A stretch of 64,000 nt of DNA, from NCBI GenBank assembly GCA_026414665.1, contig JAOAIO010000002.1:1-64000 (forward strand), given 5' to 3'. The DNA comes from Azovibrio sp. Its GTDB lineage: Bacteria; Pseudomonadota; Gammaproteobacteria; Burkholderiales; Rhodocyclaceae. Every line of letters starts with the position of its first letter. The first letter of the stretch is position 1. Positions 44,777 to 54,450 of the stretch are shown in pieces. The position numbers and the translations under genes are program-made. The notes beneath the pieces are model-generated. The model did not search any database and was not told where the DNA came from. It worked only from the letters and a program-made list of their open reading frames with translations.

Positions 44777-45799
44777 ATGTGCACAACCTGCGGCTGCGCT
44801 AGCGGCGAAACCCGAATCGAAGGCGAGGAGCTTGCCTCGGCCCATACGCACGAACACATTCATGCCGATGGCACGCGCCATAGCCACCCCCACGACCATC
44901 TGCATGCGCACGGCCATGGCAGCGACCACGAACATCACCACCCCGACCACGGCGCCATGCCGGCGCACGGGCACCCGCACGCTGAAGGCGGCTGGCATGA
45001 CCATGCCGACACCACGCATACGCGGCCCGGCGCCGCCACGCTGCACTATGGCGCAGGCCCGGCGCGGGCGCATGCCCCAGGCTTGAGTCAAGCGCGCATG
45101 GTGCAGATCGAGCAAGACATCCTCGCCAAGAATGCCGCCTACGCCGCCGCCAACCGCAGCCGCCTGGCCGCCGCCGCGGTGCTCGCGCTTAACCTCGTCT
45201 CCAGCCCCGGCTCCGGCAAGACCACCTTGCTCGTCCGCACCCTGGAAGCCCTCAAAGCCGAGCTGCCGCTCGCAGTGATCGAAGGCGACCAGGAAACCGC
45301 CTTCGATGCCGAGCGCATCCGCGCCACCGGCGTCCCGGCCCTGCAGATCAACACCGGCAAGGGCTGTCACCTGGATGCGCACATGGTCGGCCATGCCCTC
45401 GACAAGCTGCCGCTCCCCGAAGGGGGCGTGCTCTTCATCGAAAATGTCGGCAACCTCGTCTGCCCGGCCGCCTTCGATCTCGGCGAAGCCGCCAAGGTGG
45501 CCATCCTCTCGGTCACCGAAGGCGCCGACAAGCCGCTCAAATATCCGGACATGTTCCACGCCGCGCAGCTCATGCTGATCAACAAGGTGGATCTCCTGCC
45601 CTACGTGCAATTCGACGTGGAGGCCGCCATCGCCTACGCCCGCCGGGTCAATCCCGAACTCGAAGTGCTGACCCTATCCGCCAGCACGGGCGAGGGCTTC
45701 GCCGCCTGGCTCGCCTGGCTGCGCCAGCGCCTAGCCGACGTCAAAGCCACCCGCATCCGCCAGCTCGAAGCCGAACTGGCAAAACTGAAAGGCGCCTAA
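44777..45799 (+). CDS. hypB: Hydrogenase nickel incorporation GTPase HypB (His-rich)
   Basis: MCTTCGC start, ~22 His in a ~65-aa stretch, [11 protein letters not shown]-loop. Confidence 0.97.
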   Translation: MCTTCGCASGETRIEGEELASAHTHEHIHADGTRHSHPHDHLHAHGHGSDHEHHHPDHGAMPAHGHPHAEGGWHDHADTTHTRPGAATLHYGAGPARAHAPGLSQARMVQIEQDILAKNAAYAAANRSRLAAAAVLALNLVSSPGSGKTTLLVRTLEALKAELPLAVIEGDQETAFDAERIRATGVPALQINTGKGCHLDAHMVGHALDKLPLPEGGVLFIENVGNLVCPAAFDLGEAAKVAILSVTEGADKPLKYPDMFHAAQLMLINKVDLLPYVQFDVEAAIAYARRVNPELEVLTLSASTGEGFAAWLAWLRQRLADVKATRIRQLEAELAKLKGA

Positions 45800-45800
45800 G

Positions 45801-48107
45801 TTGCAGGAAGCGCGGCGGCTCTCGGTCAACGGCCTGGTGCAGGGGGTGGGGTTCCGTCCCGCCGTCTGGCATCTGGCGCAAGCGCTCGAATTGACCGGCT
45901 GGGTCAGGAACGGCCCCGCCGGGGTGGACATCCATCTCGAAGGCCCGCCTGAGCGGCTCGACGAATTCATGCGCCGCCTACCTGCCGCCGCGCCGGCCTT
46001 AGCGCGCATCGAGCATCTTTGCGCCCGCCCCGCGACCCCTGCGCCGCACGACGATTTCCGCATTCTGCCCAGCGCCGCCGGCGTCAGCGCGATACGCACC
46101 GCCATCGGTCCCGATCTCGGCATCTGCCCCGACTGCCTCGCGGAACTCTTCGACCCCGCCGGGCGGCGCTACCGCTACCCGCTTTTGGCCTGCACCCGCT
46201 GCGGCCCGCGCTACAGCGTCACCCGGCGCCTGCCCTACGCCCGCGCCCACACCAGCCTGGCGCCCTTCCCCCTCTGTCCGGACTGCGCCCGGGAGTACGA
46301 CGACCCCGCCGACCGGCGCTTTCATGCCGAAGCCAGTGCCTGCCCGGCCTGCGGCCCCGGGCACCGACTCCTAGATGCGCGCGGCTACCCCCTACCCGGC
46401 GACCCGGTAGCCGGCGCCCTGGCCCTGCTGCGCGCCGGCGGCATCCTGGCGCTCAAGGGTCTGGGCGGCTTCCACCTGGCCTGCGATGCACGAAACCCCA
46501 CCGCCGTGGCCCGCTTGCGGCACAGCAAGAACCGGGAGGCCAAGCCCTTCGCCCTGCTCGCCGCCAACCTCGCTTCCCTAAGCGGCTGGGCCGACTGCGA
46601 TGCGCAAGCGGCCCGACTGCTCGAAGACCCAGCCCGGCCCATCGTGCTCTTACCGACCCACGCCGAGCCGGAAGCCCTGTTCCCCGGCGTAGCTCCGGGC
46701 CTCGCCCACCTGGGCGTGATGCTGCCCGCTACCCCGATGCAGTGGCTGCTCTTCCACGAAGCCGCCGGCCGTCCCGCCGGCAGCGGCTGGACCAGCGAAG
46801 CCCAGGAACTGCTGCTGGTGATGACCAGCGCCAACCCCGGCGGCGAGCCGCTCGTCACCGACAATGCCGAAGCGCTAGCGCGGCTCGCCGGCATCGCCGA
46901 TGCCTATTGGCTGCACGACCGGGACATCGTCGTGCGCTGCGACGATAGCCTAAGCGCCGCCAACGGCCAGCTCATCCGCCGAGCCCGCGGCTACACCCCG
47001 CAAGCCATCCCGCTCGCTGCGGATGGACCCGACGTGCTCGCCCTGGGCGCCTGGCTAAAAAACAGCATCTGCCTGACCCGCGGCCGCGCCGCCTTCCTCT
47101 CCCAACACATCGGCAGCCTCGACAATGCCGCCACCTGCGCCTTTCAGGCAGAAACCGTGACGCACCTGCTCGCCACCCTAGACGTGCAGCCCGCGGCCAT
47201 CGCTCACGATCTGCACCCGGATTTCCCATCCACCCGCCTGGCCCTAGAACTCGCCGAACAGCTGCAGGTGCCCGCCTTCGGCATCGCCCACCACCACGCC
47301 CATATCGCCGCCGTGTGCTGCGAACACGGCATCACCCGGCCCGTGCTGGGCTTGGCGCTCGACGGCCTGGGCCTCGGCCCGGACGGCGGGCTTTGGGGCG
47401 GCGAGCTGCTGCGGGTGCATGGCCACGACTGCACCCGCCTGGGGCATCTCGAACCCCTGCCCTTGCCCGGCGGCGACAAAGCCGCGCGGGAACCCTGGCG
47501 CCTGGCCGTGGCGCTCCTGCACCGGGCTGGCGCCGCCGCGCGCGTGCCCAACTGGCTCGCCACCCGCTTTCCCACGCAAGACCCGGGGCCGATCCTCGCC
47601 ATGCTCGACAAGGGACTCAACTGCCCGCTCACATCCAGCCTCGGGCGGGTGTTCGATGCCGCCGCCGCCCTCCTCGGCCTGCGGGACCAGAACCAGTACG
47701 AAGCCCAGGCCGCCATGGAGCTGGAAGCCCTAGCCTGGCGCCATGGTCCCGTCTCGCCCGACCCACGCGGCTTTCACATCGCTGCCGGCCGGCTCGACCT
47801 CGGCCCCTTGCTACTCGATCTTGCCGACGAGTCCGACCCAGGCCGCGGCGCCGCCCGCTTGCACGCCACCTTGGCCCTGGCGCTCGCCACCTGGGCCGCC
47901 CAAGCAGCAAGCGCGACCGGGCTCGATACCCTGGCCCTAGGCGGCGGCTGCCTGCAAAATACGCTGCTAAGCCGGCAGCTCCGCCTCCATTTGCACCGCC
48001 ATGGCCTCGCCGCGCTCCTGCCGCGCCAAGTCCCGGCCGGTGACGGCGGCCTAGCGCTGGGCCAGGCCTGGATCGCCCGCTGCCAGACCACATTCACCAC
48101 CCCCTGA
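45801..48107 (+). CDS. hypF: Carbamoyltransferase HypF
   Basis: Acylphosphatase domain (VNGLVQGVGFRPAVW), CPDC zinc motifs, C-terminal kinase-like domain; TTG start. Confidence 0.97.
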   Translation: MQEARRLSVNGLVQGVGFRPAVWHLAQALELTGWVRNGPAGVDIHLEGPPERLDEFMRRLPAAAPALARIEHLCARPATPAPHDDFRILPSAAGVSAIRTAIGPDLGICPDCLAELFDPAGRRYRYPLLACTRCGPRYSVTRRLPYARAHTSLAPFPLCPDCAREYDDPADRRFHAEASACPACGPGHRLLDARGYPLPGDPVAGALALLRAGGILALKGLGGFHLACDARNPTAVARLRHSKNREAKPFALLAANLASLSGWADCDAQAARLLEDPARPIVLLPTHAEPEALFPGVAPGLAHLGVMLPATPMQWLLFHEAAGRPAGSGWTSEAQELLLVMTSANPGGEPLVTDNAEALARLAGIADAYWLHDRDIVVRCDDSLSAANGQLIRRARGYTPQAIPLAADGPDVLALGAWLKNSICLTRGRAAFLSQHIGSLDNAATCAFQAETVTHLLATLDVQPAAIAHDLHPDFPSTRLALELAEQLQVPAFGIAHHHAHIAAVCCEHGITRPVLGLALDGLGLGPDGGLWGGELLRVHGHDCTRLGHLEPLPLPGGDKAAREPWRLAVALLHRAGAAARVPNWLATRFPTQDPGPILAMLDKGLNCPLTSSLGRVFDAAAALLGLRDQNQYEAQAAMELEALAWRHGPVSPDPRGFHIAAGRLDLGPLLLDLADESDPGRGAARLHATLALALATWAAQAASATGLDTLALGGGCLQNTLLSRQLRLHLHRHGLAALLPRQVPAGDGGLALGQAWIARCQTTFTTP

Positions 48108-48123
48108 AGATGGAGCCTGAGCC

Positions 48124-48375
48124 ATGTGCCTCGCCCTCCCCGCCCGTGTCGTCGAGCGACGCGGCGCCGATACCGCGCTGGTGGACCTCGCCGGCGTGCA
48201 GAAAGAAATTTCCCTCGCCCTCGTAGACGACGTAGCCGTAGGCGACTATGTGATCGTGCACGTCGGCTACGCCCTCAACCGGCTCGACCCGGAAGAGGCC
48301 GAGAAAACCCTGGCCCTGTTCGCGGAGCTAGCCACGCTCGCCCCCAACGGTAGCGACCATGAAATACATCGATGA
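48124..48375 (+). CDS. hypC: Hydrogenase assembly chaperone HypC
   Basis: MCLALPARVVERRG; 83 aa. Confidence 0.95.
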   Translation: MCLALPARVVERRGADTALVDLAGVQKEISLALVDDVAVGDYVIVHVGYALNRLDPEEAEKTLALFAELATLAPNGSDHEIHR

Positions 48376-49489
48376 ATTCCGGGACGGCGAGCTAGCCCGT
48401 CACCTCGCCCAGCGCATCGCCGCCGAGGCCGACCCGGCCCGCGCCTACCGCTTCATGGAATTCTGTGGCGGCCATACCCACGCCATTTCGCGCTACGGCT
48501 TGAAAGATCTGCTGCCGCCCAACGTGCGCATGATCCACGGTCCCGGCTGCCCGGTGTGCGTGCTGCCCATCGGGCGGGTCGATCAAGCCATTCGCATGGC
48601 GCTCGAACACGACGTCATCCTATGCACCTACGGCGACTGCCTGCGCGTGCCGGCTTCCGGCGGGCTCTCGCTCCTCAAAGCAAGAGCCCGCGGCGCCGAC
48701 GTGCGCATGGTCTACTCCACCCAGGATGCGCTCGCGCTCGCGCAAAAACACCCGGAGCGGCAGGTGGTGTTCTTCGCCATCGGCTTCGAGACCACCACGC
48801 CGCCCACGGCGGTGGCCATCGAACAGGCCCAGGCCCTGGGCCTCACCAACTTCTCGGTGCTGTGCTGTCACGTGCTCACCCCGGCAGCGATCATCGGCAT
48901 CCTCGAATCGCCCGAAGCCAAGGCGGGAGGCATAGCCCTAGACGGCATGGTGGGCCCGGCGCACGTCTCCACGGTGATCGGCAGCGCCCCCTACGAGTTC
49001 GTGCCAGAGCGCTACGGCAAGCCGGTGGTCATCGCCGGCTTCGAGCCGCTCGACGTGATGCAGGCGATTCTGATGCTGGTGCGCCAAGTCAACGAGGGCC
49101 GGGCCGAGGTAGAAAACGAATTCACCCGCGCCGTGCGCCGAGCGGGCAATGAAAAAGCCCAGGCCCTCGTGGCCAAAATCTTCACGCTGCGCCCCCAATT
49201 CGAATGGCGCGGCCTGGGCAGCCTCGCCGCCAGCGCCCTGGCGCTCCGCCCCGAGTACGCCGCCTACGACGCCGAACGGCGCTTTGCCGTGCCCTATGTC
49301 GCCGTGCCCGACCACAAGGCCTGCGAGTGTGGCGCCATTCTGCGCGGCGTCAAGGAACCGCGGGACTGCAAGGTATTCGGCACCGTCTGCACCCCGGACA
49401 ACCCGCTCGGCTCGTGCATGGTCTCTTCCGAAGGCGCCTGCGCCGCGCACTATACCTACGGCCGCCATCTGGCACAGGCGCCGGCATGA
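48359..49489 (+). CDS. hypD: Hydrogenase formation protein HypD
   Basis: EFCGGHTHAISRYG; HGPGCPVCVLP; CHVLTPAAI. Confidence 0.97.
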   Translation: MKYIDEFRDGELARHLAQRIAAEADPARAYRFMEFCGGHTHAISRYGLKDLLPPNVRMIHGPGCPVCVLPIGRVDQAIRMALEHDVILCTYGDCLRVPASGGLSLLKARARGADVRMVYSTQDALALAQKHPERQVVFFAIGFETTTPPTAVAIEQAQALGLTNFSVLCCHVLTPAAIIGILESPEAKAGGIALDGMVGPAHVSTVIGSAPYEFVPERYGKPVVIAGFEPLDVMQAILMLVRQVNEGRAEVENEFTRAVRRAGNEKAQALVAKIFTLRPQFEWRGLGSLAASALALRPEYAAYDAERRFAVPYVAVPDHKACECGAILRGVKEPRDCKVFGTVCTPDNPLGSCMVSSEGACAAHYTYGRHLAQAPA

Positions 49490-51408
49490 GCCATCCAGCC
49501 GCGGCCTGGCGCCTGTGCCGCGCCGCCCTGCTGCTACTCGCGCTGGCCACGGCGCTTCCCGCCTGGGCGACGCCCCGGCCCGGGCAGGGCGCTCCCATCT
49601 ATCCGGCCCTGGAAGTGCTGCCCGACCCGGACGGCCGCCTAAGCCTCGCCGACGTGCTTGCCGCCGCCGCAGCCGGACGCTTTCAGCCCACCAGCAATGC
49701 CTTTGCCGGCGGCTACACGCGTCAAGTGCACTGGTTTCGCTTCCAGCTGGCAGCGCCGCCCCCAGGCGCCGATGCGACGCGGCGCCTCCTGCTCGAAATA
49801 CAACCCGCCTATCTCGACGACATTCGTCTTTACCTGCCTCGCGCCGACGCGCCCGGCGCCTTCATCGAAAAAGTCAGCGGCGACCTACACCCGTTCGACG
49901 CGCGCGAGATACCGAACCGTAATTTCGTCTTCAACGTGCCCTTTCCCGATGCGCAAGCGCAAACCCTTTACTTACGCCTAGCCACCAGCAGCACCTCCTT
50001 CCTGCTCATACGGGCCTGGAATCCACCGGACTTTCTACGCGCCCAGACCCGGGAATACGCGCTGCTCGGCCTTTATTACGGCCTCATGCTGGCGCTCTTG
50101 CTCTTCAATCTCTGGCACGGCCATTGGCGCGAGGAACCGGCCTACCGCCCGTTCATGGCGCACCTCATTGGCGTCTTGCTGCTCATGCCGGCCATGAATG
50201 GCCTGGTGAGCGAATACCTGCTGCCGGATCAGCCGCACATCGCCAGCGCCTGGGTTTCTTACCTGGTCTTGATCAGCGCCGGCTTGAGCGCCCATTTCCA
50301 CCGCACGATTTTCGAGATCGATCGGCGGCAACCCTACCTCGATGCCTATTTCCGCGTCATTACCTGGCTGCCGTTGGCCGCCACTTTGAGCGTGCCGCTC
50401 GGTTACTTCACCGAAACCGTGCGCATCGTCCTGCTCCTCACCCTGTTCTCGCCCCTGTTCGGTCTCGTCCGCGCCGCCCAGCTCGTGCGTCAAGGACGCG
50501 CTGGTAGTTTCATGCTCATCGTCGCAACCTTGCTCGCCTTGCTTGGCTATGGCTACACACTAAGCGCCTTGCTCGGCTTGAGCCCCGGGCAGCCCAGTCA
50601 TCTCTACGTCATCCAGATCGGCGCGCTTGCCGCCCTCATCGCCTTCAACGCCGTGCTCATGCGCCGCCTGCGCTTACGCCATCTGCGCCACGAAGAAGCG
50701 CAGATGGCCGCGGAGCAGGCCCAATCGGCCTATGTCGCGGCACAGCTGGCGCAGCAGCGCCAAGGCGCCTTGCTCAGTATGCTCACGCACGAGCTCAAAA
50801 CTCCCTTAGGCGTGATCCGCCTCGCCCTCGACCGCCTGCATGGCGATGCCACGGTGCTACGCCACGCTCGCACCGCGGTAAGCGACATCGGCGCCGTCGT
50901 CGATCGCTGTATGCAGGTCGATCAGCTCGACAAGGACGCCATCACGCTCAACACCGGCCCTTGCGACCTCGCCGCCATCTTGGCGGAGCTCAAGGACAAG
51001 ACGCAGGAACCGCCGCGCCTGGCGCTCGACATCGCGCCCGACCTACCAATCTGCGCCAGCGACCCACTCTTATTGCGCACCATTCTCGCCAACCTACTCG
51101 ACAATGCCCTGAAATACAGCCCCGGTGGCACGCTGGTGCGCGTCAGCGCCCGGGCAGAAGGCCGTAACGGCCATCCGGGCGTGCACGTCATGGTGGAGAA
51201 TCAGCCAGGCAGCGCCGGCCATCCCGACCCGGAACGGCTCTACGAGCGCTACTACCGCAGTCCCACCGCTTATTCCCGCTCCGGCTCGGGGCTTGGCCTG
51301 TTCATCGCCCGCCAGCTCGCCGAACGCTTGGGCGTGCAACTACGCTATATTCCCGCCCCGGAGCACGAACCCGTGCGTTTCAGCTGCTGGATTCCCTGTA
51401 CCTCATGA
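49486..51408 (+). CDS. 7TM-DISM-type sensor histidine kinase
   Basis: Signal peptide, 7TMR-DISM extracellular-like region, multiple TM helices, H-box MLTHELKTPLG, GSGLGLFIARQLAE; ATGA overlap with hypD. Confidence 0.9.
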   Translation: MSHPAAAWRLCRAALLLLALATALPAWATPRPGQGAPIYPALEVLPDPDGRLSLADVLAAAAAGRFQPTSNAFAGGYTRQVHWFRFQLAAPPPGADATRRLLLEIQPAYLDDIRLYLPRADAPGAFIEKVSGDLHPFDAREIPNRNFVFNVPFPDAQAQTLYLRLATSSTSFLLIRAWNPPDFLRAQTREYALLGLYYGLMLALLLFNLWHGHWREEPAYRPFMAHLIGVLLLMPAMNGLVSEYLLPDQPHIASAWVSYLVLISAGLSAHFHRTIFEIDRRQPYLDAYFRVITWLPLAATLSVPLGYFTETVRIVLLLTLFSPLFGLVRAAQLVRQGRAGSFMLIVATLLALLGYGYTLSALLGLSPGQPSHLYVIQIGALAALIAFNAVLMRRLRLRHLRHEEAQMAAEQAQSAYVAAQLAQQRQGALLSMLTHELKTPLGVIRLALDRLHGDATVLRHARTAVSDIGAVVDRCMQVDQLDKDAITLNTGPCDLAAILAELKDKTQEPPRLALDIAPDLPICASDPLLLRTILANLLDNALKYSPGGTLVRVSARAEGRNGHPGVHVMVENQPGSAGHPDPERLYERYYRSPTAYSRSGSGLGLFIARQLAERLGVQLRYIPAPEHEPVRFSCWIPCTS

Positions 51409-52109
51409 ATCGCAAGCCCTGCCACCTGGCCGTCGTCGAGGATCACGAGGCCCTACGCGAAATGACCGTAGCGGCGCTGGCCGATCCCCCGCTTTGTCTG
51501 GTGCGCGGCTACGCCAGCGCCGAAGCCCTGCTCGCCGACATGGAACGCCACCCGCTCGACATCGCCATCCTCGACGTCAACCTCCCCGGCGCCAACGGCT
51601 TTAGCCTGGCGGAACGCCTACGTCGGCTGCGCCCCGGCGTCGGCATCATCATGCTCTCCGTGCGCGATGCGGTGGCCGACAAGCTGCGCGGCTATGACAG
51701 CGGCGCCGACCTCTATCTGCCCAAGCCTGTGTCCGGCGATGAGCTGCGCGCCGCCGTGCGCGCCCTGGCCCGGCGCCTCTTGGCCCCGGACGAAGCGGCC
51801 ACGACGGCAGCGGATAGCGCCACACCGGCCTGGTCGCTCTCTGCCGACGGCTGGAGCTTTACCGACGCCCAAGGCAAGGTGCTGCCGCTCACCGGCCAGG
51901 AACGCGCCGTGCTGCAATATGTCGCGGCCCGCCGCGGCGAGGCCGTGTCACGCGAGAGCATCGCCATCGCCCTAGGCGAGGACCCCTACGATTATGACTA
52001 TCACCGCCTCGAAGTCTTGGTGAGCCGCCTGCGGCGCAAGGCCGCAGAGCAAGGCGTGGACCTGCCGCTGCGCGCTGTGCGCGGCATCGGCTATGTGCTG
52101 CCAAGCTAA
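51405..52109 (+). CDS. OmpR/PhoB-family response regulator
   Basis: VEDHEALRE, LDVNLPGANGFSL, KPVSGDELRAAV; winged-helix C-terminus; ATGA overlap with kinase. Confidence 0.93.
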   Translation: MNRKPCHLAVVEDHEALREMTVAALADPPLCLVRGYASAEALLADMERHPLDIAILDVNLPGANGFSLAERLRRLRPGVGIIMLSVRDAVADKLRGYDSGADLYLPKPVSGDELRAAVRALARRLLAPDEAATTAADSATPAWSLSADGWSFTDAQGKVLPLTGQERAVLQYVAARRGEAVSRESIAIALGEDPYDYDYHRLEVLVSRLRRKAAEQGVDLPLRAVRGIGYVLPS

Positions 52110-52212
52110 GCCGCATCTTCTCTATTACGAAGGTGAGAGCTTTCGTGCGTGACCGCAGCCATTTCGCATATCAAAATCGCCGCCCGTCGTTGCGTACTAC
52201 GATAGGAATTTC

Positions 52213-54450
52213 GTGCGCTTTACCCTCCCCAAACGCCTGCTCTACGGCTTGCCGCTCGTCCTACACGCCGGCCTTTTGTCGGCCAGCCCGCTCGCCGATA
52301 CCCACCCCATCCGGCAGCAACAGCTCGACTTCAAGACCCTGGGCGGGCAGCAAGCGATCGAATTGCGCGGTGTGGAGGGCAACGCCACCTTGCCGGTGAA
52401 CGTCCGCCTCGACGAAGTAGTGACGAGCGCCCGACTGAAGCTGCACTACACCCTTTCCCCGGCGCTCCTGCCGCACCTTTCGCATCTCAAGGTCTATCTC
52501 AACGACGAGGCTCAGGCGGTGCTCGCGCTGCCCAAAGAGAAACTCGGCACGCGCCAAACGGCGGAGCTCACGCTCGACCCGCGCTTTTTCAGCGACTACA
52601 ACCGGCTGCGACTGCAACTCATCGGCCATTACACCGAAGACTGCGAATTTCCCTTCCACAGCAGCCTCTGGGCCCACATCGGCAGCGATTCCACGCTCGA
52701 ACTACAGCTCAAGCCCCTCGAACTCGCCAACGATCTGGCCATTTTGCCCGCCCCCTTCTTCGACGCCCGCGACAACCGGCCGCTACAGCTACCCTTCGTC
52801 TTCGCGCCGCAACCCGATTTCGACACCCTACGCGCCGCAGCCAGCCTGGCGTCCTGGTTCGGCGTGCTGGCCGCCTACCGCGGCAACCACTTCCCCGTGC
52901 ATCTGGACACGCTACCGGATAGCCACGCCGTGGTGTTCGCCACCCCGGACAAAGCCCCGGCCGGCCTTACGCTGCCAGCGATCGACACCCCCAGCATCGC
53001 CCTCATCGACCATCCCCGCCGGCGCGGCGCCAAGCTGCTGCTCATTCTCGGCCGCAACAGCGCCGAGCTCAAGCAAGCCGCGGATGCGCTCGCCCTCGGC
53101 AAGGCCGCGCTATCCGGCAGCCTCGTCCAAGTCCGGCAGCTCGATTACCCACCGCGCCGCGCCGCCTACGATGCGCCGCTCTGGCTGCCGGTGGGCCGGC
53201 CCGTGCGCTTTGGCGAGCTAGCGCGCTTTCCCTCCGATCTGGAAACCCGCGGCACGCAATTGGGCACCTTGCGCCTCAACGCCCGCCTGCCACCCGACCT
53301 GTTCACCTGGCAGAGCCGGGGCATCCCGCTCGATCTGCGCTACCGCTACACGCCGCTACGCAACAGCCCAGACGCGCACTTAAGCATCAGCATCAACGAG
53401 CAGTTCATCCAGGCCCTGCCCCTGCCTGGCAGCGGCAAGTCCGGCAGCGCCGAGCGGCTCGTGCTGCCACTGCTTGAGGACGAGGATACCCAAGCGCGCA
53501 GCGATGTGCGCATTCCCGCCTTCCAAGTCGGCAGCAACAACCAGCTCCAGTTCCGCTTCCACCTACCACAAAGCAATTCAGGCAAGTGCCAGAGCCACAC
53601 GACCGGCGAGCTCCAAGCCGCGCTCGACCCGGATTCGAGCCTCGATTTGAGCCATTTCCATCACTACGCGGCGCTGCCGAATCTGGCGCTGTTCGCCAAC
53701 AGCGGCTTTCCTTTCACCAAATACGCCGACCTCGCCGAGACCAGCGTGGTGCTGCCCGATGTCCCGCGGGCCGAGGAAATCGCGTTGATGCTCACCACCT
53801 TAGGCCGGCTCGGCGCCCACACCGGCGCTCCCGGACTGCGCCTGACGCTCTTACCCATGAGCCGGCTGCGCGAGGCTGCGCGCCAGGACCTACTCATCAT
53901 CGCCAGTGGCAGCAGCGAGCGCGCGCCGCTGCTGCAAACCTGGGGACAAGACCTACCCGCCTTGCTCGCGCAAGACGCGCGCAGCTTCGCGCCGCTCACC
54001 CAACTCCAAGAAGCGCTCTACGACTGGTTCGGCTGGCAGGATGATCCGCCGCGGCGCCTTGCCGGGCGCGCCATCCTCGCCAGCAAAGGCGCGCTCGCCA
54101 GCATCGCCGGCCTGGAGTCGCCGCTCGCCGCCGGACGCAGCGTCGTCATCCTCAATGCCACCGAACCCCAAGCCCTCGACCTAATCGGCGCCGCCTTGAA
54201 CGACAACACCCGCATCAACGCCATCCGCGGCGATCTGGTCCTCTTACGTGGCGAGCAGCTCGAAAGCTTCCGGGTACAAGACCCCTACTATGTCGGCGAG
54301 CTGCCCTGGTGGTATTGGCTGTGGTTCCACCTGCACCGCCACCCACTCTGGCTCGCGCTGGCCGGCGTCAGCCTCGGCCTCTTGTTGACCTTGATGGCCT
54401 TCGCTACCCTAAAGCGTCTCACCCAGCGTCGTCTTGGACAGCATGACTAA
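52213..54450 (+). CDS. bcsB: Cellulose synthase periplasmic regulatory subunit BcsB
   Basis: 745 aa, signal peptide, BcsB-type domains (DEVVTSARLKLHYTLSPALLPHLSHLKVYLND), C-terminal TM. Confidence 0.93.
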   Translation: MRFTLPKRLLYGLPLVLHAGLLSASPLADTHPIRQQQLDFKTLGGQQAIELRGVEGNATLPVNVRLDEVVTSARLKLHYTLSPALLPHLSHLKVYLNDEAQAVLALPKEKLGTRQTAELTLDPRFFSDYNRLRLQLIGHYTEDCEFPFHSSLWAHIGSDSTLELQLKPLELANDLAILPAPFFDARDNRPLQLPFVFAPQPDFDTLRAAASLASWFGVLAAYRGNHFPVHLDTLPDSHAVVFATPDKAPAGLTLPAIDTPSIALIDHPRRRGAKLLLILGRNSAELKQAADALALGKAALSGSLVQVRQLDYPPRRAAYDAPLWLPVGRPVRFGELARFPSDLETRGTQLGTLRLNARLPPDLFTWQSRGIPLDLRYRYTPLRNSPDAHLSISINEQFIQALPLPGSGKSGSAERLVLPLLEDEDTQARSDVRIPAFQVGSNNQLQFRFHLPQSNSGKCQSHTTGELQAALDPDSSLDLSHFHHYAALPNLALFANSGFPFTKYADLAETSVVLPDVPRAEEIALMLTTLGRLGAHTGAPGLRLTLLPMSRLREAARQDLLIIASGSSERAPLLQTWGQDLPALLAQDARSFAPLTQLQEALYDWFGWQDDPPRRLAGRAILASKGALASIAGLESPLAAGRSVVILNATEPQALDLIGAALNDNTRINAIRGDLVLLRGEQLESFRVQDPYYVGELPWWYWLWFHLHRHPLWLALAGVSLGLLLTLMAFATLKRLTQRRLGQHD

